From assembly GCF_035994185.1 (NCBI RefSeq), contig NZ_CP108538.1, positions 5,743,501 through 5,807,500 on the forward strand: 64,000 bases of DNA, given 5' to 3'. Of this stretch, positions 61,523-64,000 are shown piece by piece (position 1 is the stretch's first letter; each line of letters begins with the position of its first letter). This stretch comes from Streptomyces sp. NBC_01217 (GTDB taxonomy: Bacteria > Actinomycetota > Actinomycetes > Streptomycetales > Streptomycetaceae). Under the pieces are notes generated by a model that searched no databases, was not told where the DNA came from, and was given only the letters and a program-made list of their open reading frames with translations. Made by a program: the position numbers and the translations under genes.

Positions 61523-62221
61523 TCACGACGGCATATGCGAGGGGGTACGGTCCCAGTCATCCGGCAGCGCGGGAACCCGCCAGCGCGGATCGGGCCGCCA
61601 GTCCTCCCAGCCGTCCCGGAACGGCGCGCCCCAGTCGCGGATCACCTCGACGGCCGCGAGGCCCGCCTCCCGCACCCGCTGTGCGGTCCGCGGGGCCATC
61701 AGACCGACCCGCTGCGCCTGGGCGAACTCGTCCTCGTCGCGCCAGACCCAGCTGCGGTCCGGGTACACGGAGATGTCGAGAAAGTGATCCTCGGAGTCGA
61801 TGCCGCCCGCCCAGCGGGTGCGCGGTTCCTCCAGGTTCACGTACCAGCTGCGGAACTGCCAGCCGGTCTCCCAGAACAGCCAGACCGACCAGGGTTCACC
61901 GGGACGGGCGAGTTTGAGAACGCCGTTGCCGAGCCAGGGCGCGCGGGCGGTGGTGCGCGGGGCGGTGTAGCGGGTGGCGAGCGGCTCGGCGTGCACCTCG
62001 GTGCCGTTCGCCAGGACCGGCTTCACGCACTCGGTGCCGGGAGCCACCCATACGGCGAGCAGCTCGTCGGTGTCCTGGACGACCGTGACGGGGCGGCAGA
62101 TGTGGACCGGGCCCGGGGCCCGGTCCGGCGCGGCGTCCCGCCGCAGCGGGCCGTTGCCGCGGTAGCGCCACAGGATCTGATCGCCCGGCGCCCAGTGCTC
62201 GATGTATCCGGTACCTGCCAT
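61523..62221 (-). CDS. DUF402-family nucleotide phosphatase-like protein
   Basis: A 232-residue DUF402 protein. Family positions: WRYRGNGPLRRDAAPD, FRSWYVNLEEPRTRW, GIDSEDHFLDISVYPDRSWV and WRDEDEFAQAQRVGLM, which carry the acidic metal-binding residues of FomD-like nucleoside diphosphatases. Substrate not known. ATG 62221 has no clear ribosome site. Confidence 0.9.
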   Translation of the reverse strand: MAGTGYIEHWAPGDQILWRYRGNGPLRRDAAPDRAPGPVHICRPVTVVQDTDELLAVWVAPGTECVKPVLANGTEVHAEPLATRYTAPRTTARAPWLGNGVLKLARPGEPWSVWLFWETGWQFRSWYVNLEEPRTRWAGGIDSEDHFLDISVYPDRSWVWRDEDEFAQAQRVGLMAPRTAQRVREAGLAAVEVIRDWGAPFRDGWEDWRPDPRWRVPALPDDWDRTPSHMPS

Positions 62222-62292
62222 GGAAAGATCTTAGAGATGCCGCAGCCCGCCTGCTGCGACGCATCTCATGGGCGGGTCATGCGCGGCACGTG

Positions 62293-63717
62293 TCATGGAT
62301 GGGTCATGCGCAGTACGTCCAGCGCCTCGTCGAGCTGCTCCACCGTGAGGTCGCCGCGCTCGACATATCCCGAGTCCAGGACCACCTCGCGGATCGTCCT
62401 GCGCTCGGCCAGGGACTTCTTGGCGACCTTCGCAGCCTCCTCGTAACCGATGTACTTGTTCAGCGGGGTGACGACGGACGGCGAGGACTCCGCGTACTCC
62501 CTGGCCCGCTCGACGTTCGCGGTGATCCCGTCGACCGTGCGGTCCGCGAGCAGCCGGGAGGCATTGGCCAGCAGCCGCACCGACTCCAGCAGATTCTTCG
62601 CGATGACCGGAAGCATCACATTCAGCTCGAAGTTGCCCGCGGCGCCCGCGACGGCGACCGTCGCGTCGTTCCCCATCACCTGGGCCGCGACCATCAGGAC
62701 GGCCTCCGGAATGACCGGATTCACCTTCCCCGGCATGATCGACGAGCCCGGCTGGAGGTCGGGAAGACTGATCTCGGCCAAACCCGTGCGCGGCCCGGAC
62801 GCCATCCAGCGCAGATCGTTGGAGATCTTGGTGAGCGAGACGGCGACGGTACGGAGCTGGCCCGATGTCTCCACGAGCCCGTCCCGCGCGCCCTGCGCCT
62901 CGAAGTGGTCCCTGGCCTCGGTGAGCGGCAGCCCGGTGGCGCGGGCGACCTCGGCGATGACGGCGGCGGAGAAGCCGGGCGGGGTGTTGATGCCGGTGCC
63001 GACGGCCGTGCCGCCCAGCGGCAGCTCGGCGAGGCGGGGCAGGGAGGCGCGCAGCCGCTCGACTCCGTACCGGATCTGCGCCGCGTAGCCGCCGAACTCC
63101 TGGCCCAGGGTGACGGGCGTGGCGTCCATCAGATGCGTACGCCCCGACTTCACGACCGTCGCGAACTCGGCGGACTTGCGCTCCAGGGCGGCCGCCAGAT
63201 GGTCCAGCGCCGGGATCAGCTCGCCGGTGACGGCCGCGGTCGCGGCGATGTGGATGGAGGACGGGAAGACGTCGTTGGACGACTGCGAGGCGTTGACGTG
63301 GTCGTTGGGGTGGACCTCGCGGCCCAGGCGCTCGGTGGCGAGGGTGGCCACGACCTCGTTGGTGTTCATGTTGGACGAGGTGCCGGACCCGGTCTGGAAG
63401 ACGTCGATGGGGAAGTGGTCGTCCCAGCTGCCCTCGGCGACCTCGTCGGCGGCCGCCCGGATGGCCAGCGCGATGTCCGGTTCGAGGACCTTCAGCTCGG
63501 CGTTCACCTTGGCCGCGGCCGCCTTGATCCTGGCCAGGGCCTCGATGTGGGCCCGCTCCAGGCGCTGCCCGGAGACCGGGAAGTTCTCCACCGCGCGCTG
63601 CGTCTGGGCCCGCCACTTCGCGTCCGCGGGCACCCTCACCTCACCCATCGAATCGTGCTCGATGCGGAAATCCGTACCGTCCGCGTGTGTGTGTGCGGCG
63701 GCCTGTGACTCGTCCAT
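62293..63717 (-). CDS. fumC: Class II fumarate hydratase
   Basis: A 474-residue fumarase of the citric acid cycle, interconverting fumarate and malate. Motifs: [49 protein letters not shown] and the superfamily signature [11 protein letters not shown]. Class II enzymes lack an iron-sulphur cluster, so activity is kept under oxidative stress. GGAGG precedes ATG 63717. Length is normal. Confidence 0.96.
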   Translation of the reverse strand: MDESQAAAHTHADGTDFRIEHDSMGEVRVPADAKWRAQTQRAVENFPVSGQRLERAHIEALARIKAAAAKVNAELKVLEPDIALAIRAAADEVAEGSWDDHFPIDVFQTGSGTSSNMNTNEVVATLATERLGREVHPNDHVNASQSSNDVFPSSIHIAATAAVTGELIPALDHLAAALERKSAEFATVVKSGRTHLMDATPVTLGQEFGGYAAQIRYGVERLRASLPRLAELPLGGTAVGTGINTPPGFSAAVIAEVARATGLPLTEARDHFEAQGARDGLVETSGQLRTVAVSLTKISNDLRWMASGPRTGLAEISLPDLQPGSSIMPGKVNPVIPEAVLMVAAQVMGNDATVAVAGAAGNFELNVMLPVIAKNLLESVRLLANASRLLADRTVDGITANVERAREYAESSPSVVTPLNKYIGYEEAAKVAKKSLAERRTIREVVLDSGYVERGDLTVEQLDEALDVLRMTHP

Positions 63718-63859
63718 GAAGTTCAACCTCCTGAAAAAGCTGAGCACTTGTCTTGTTCTGTGTATTCCCAAGTTGCCTACCGGCCAGTAAATACCGGGAG
63801 TGCTGCATTCTTCCGGGGGACGACCCCCGTACCCCCGTGCAGCAACCCGGGGAGGCGCA

Positions 63860-64000
63860 ATGAGGCGCACCAGGCACAGACTCCGCTGTACGGTCGCGGC
63901 CGCCGCGGCCATGGCGGCGGCATTGGGCGGGATGGCCGCAGCCACGGGACCGGCGGGCGCGGCGGACCGGTCCGGTACCACCACTACCGCATCCACCCCC
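63860..64000 (+). CDS. N-terminus of a secreted protein (3' partial)
   Basis: An ATG at 63860 after GGAGGC opens 47 residues running out of the window: [20 protein letters not shown], then [20 protein letters not shown]. This is a Sec signal peptide with an expected cut near GAA or AGAA-D, followed by a Thr/Ser-rich stretch. What follows is outside the window, so no function is given. Divergent from fumC. Confidence 0.75.
   Translation, partial: MRRTRHRLRCTVAAAAAMAAALGGMAAATGPAGAADRSGTTTTASTP

Noticed and set aside
61207..61560. 117-codon minus frame with repeated Met-Ser-His residues
   Set aside because: No ribosome site, weak third-position GC, and no known domain. Treated as intergenic.
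1..64000. Mobile elements, att sites, CRISPR arrays
   Set aside because: No transposase, integrase, terminal inverted repeats, or regularly spaced repeats were found on either strand.

Overview
The window is chromosomal DNA from a high-GC actinobacterium, almost certainly a Streptomyces. The evidence is the very high third-position GC, frequent GTG starts, a WhiJ-type XRE/DUF397/ATP-binding trio, an oxyR-ahpC-ahpD block of Streptomyces type, and many SpoIIE-type phosphatases. I saw no rRNA, tRNA, insertion sequence or CRISPR array. The order from about 40 kb onward (uppS, phoH, transglycosylase, AI-2E permease, ahpDC/oxyR, PBP, catalase, SpoIIE protein, DUF402, fumC) reads as core chromosome; the first 34 kb are more accessory.

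Layout. 0-7.7 kb: end of a Tad (Flp-type IVb) pilus locus with cpaF/tadA (partial), tadB, tadC, a sensor kinase and LuxR-type regulator pair, a short Flp pilin, a TadE/G-like minor pilin, a lipoprotein and an OmpA-domain protein. 7.7-9.6 kb: a WhiJ-like cluster (DUF397, XRE/DUF5753, ATP-binding protein) with two palindromic operator candidates. 9.9-13.5 kb: a Ser/Thr kinase fused to a 14-TM-type MFS exporter, then a GPP34-family protein. 13.7-14.4 kb: a PIN-toxin/antitoxin pair. 14.5-19.4 kb: a TrmB/LuxR-like regulator and a secreted subtilisin-like protease. 19.6-24.6 kb: two divergent SpoIIE-phosphatase genes, one fused to an APC permease and a GHKL ATPase domain. 24.7-26.9 kb: an F420-type oxidoreductase, a DinB protein and an unknown.

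26.9-33.3 kb: two large membrane proteins, each with four N-terminal membrane spans followed by a type IVb pilin signal segment (G, then four residues, then EY). One ends in a Tox-REase-5 nuclease-toxin domain and is followed by an Imm52-like immunity gene. The other carries an EF-hand-like loop and sits with a lipoprotein and a DUF3592 protein. 33.4-39.5 kb: a membrane glycosyltransferase, an M20 amidohydrolase, a DUF192 protein, an A24 prepilin peptidase, a methyltransferase and two unknowns. 39.6 kb: a small RNA resembling the actinobacterial 6C RNA.

Main biological idea. Tad ATPase and platform, Flp pilin, prepilin peptidase, and two 4-TM plus pilin-segment fusion proteins (one a polymorphic toxin with its immunity gene) all lie within 38 kb. 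I propose that the prepilin peptidase releases pilin-tagged toxin and surface domains from their 4-TM anchors and that Tad machinery handles or displays them. The sequence shows the parts; the working together is inference. A second theme is fusion of signalling domains to transporters (kinase-MFS, and permease-SpoIIE-GHKL).
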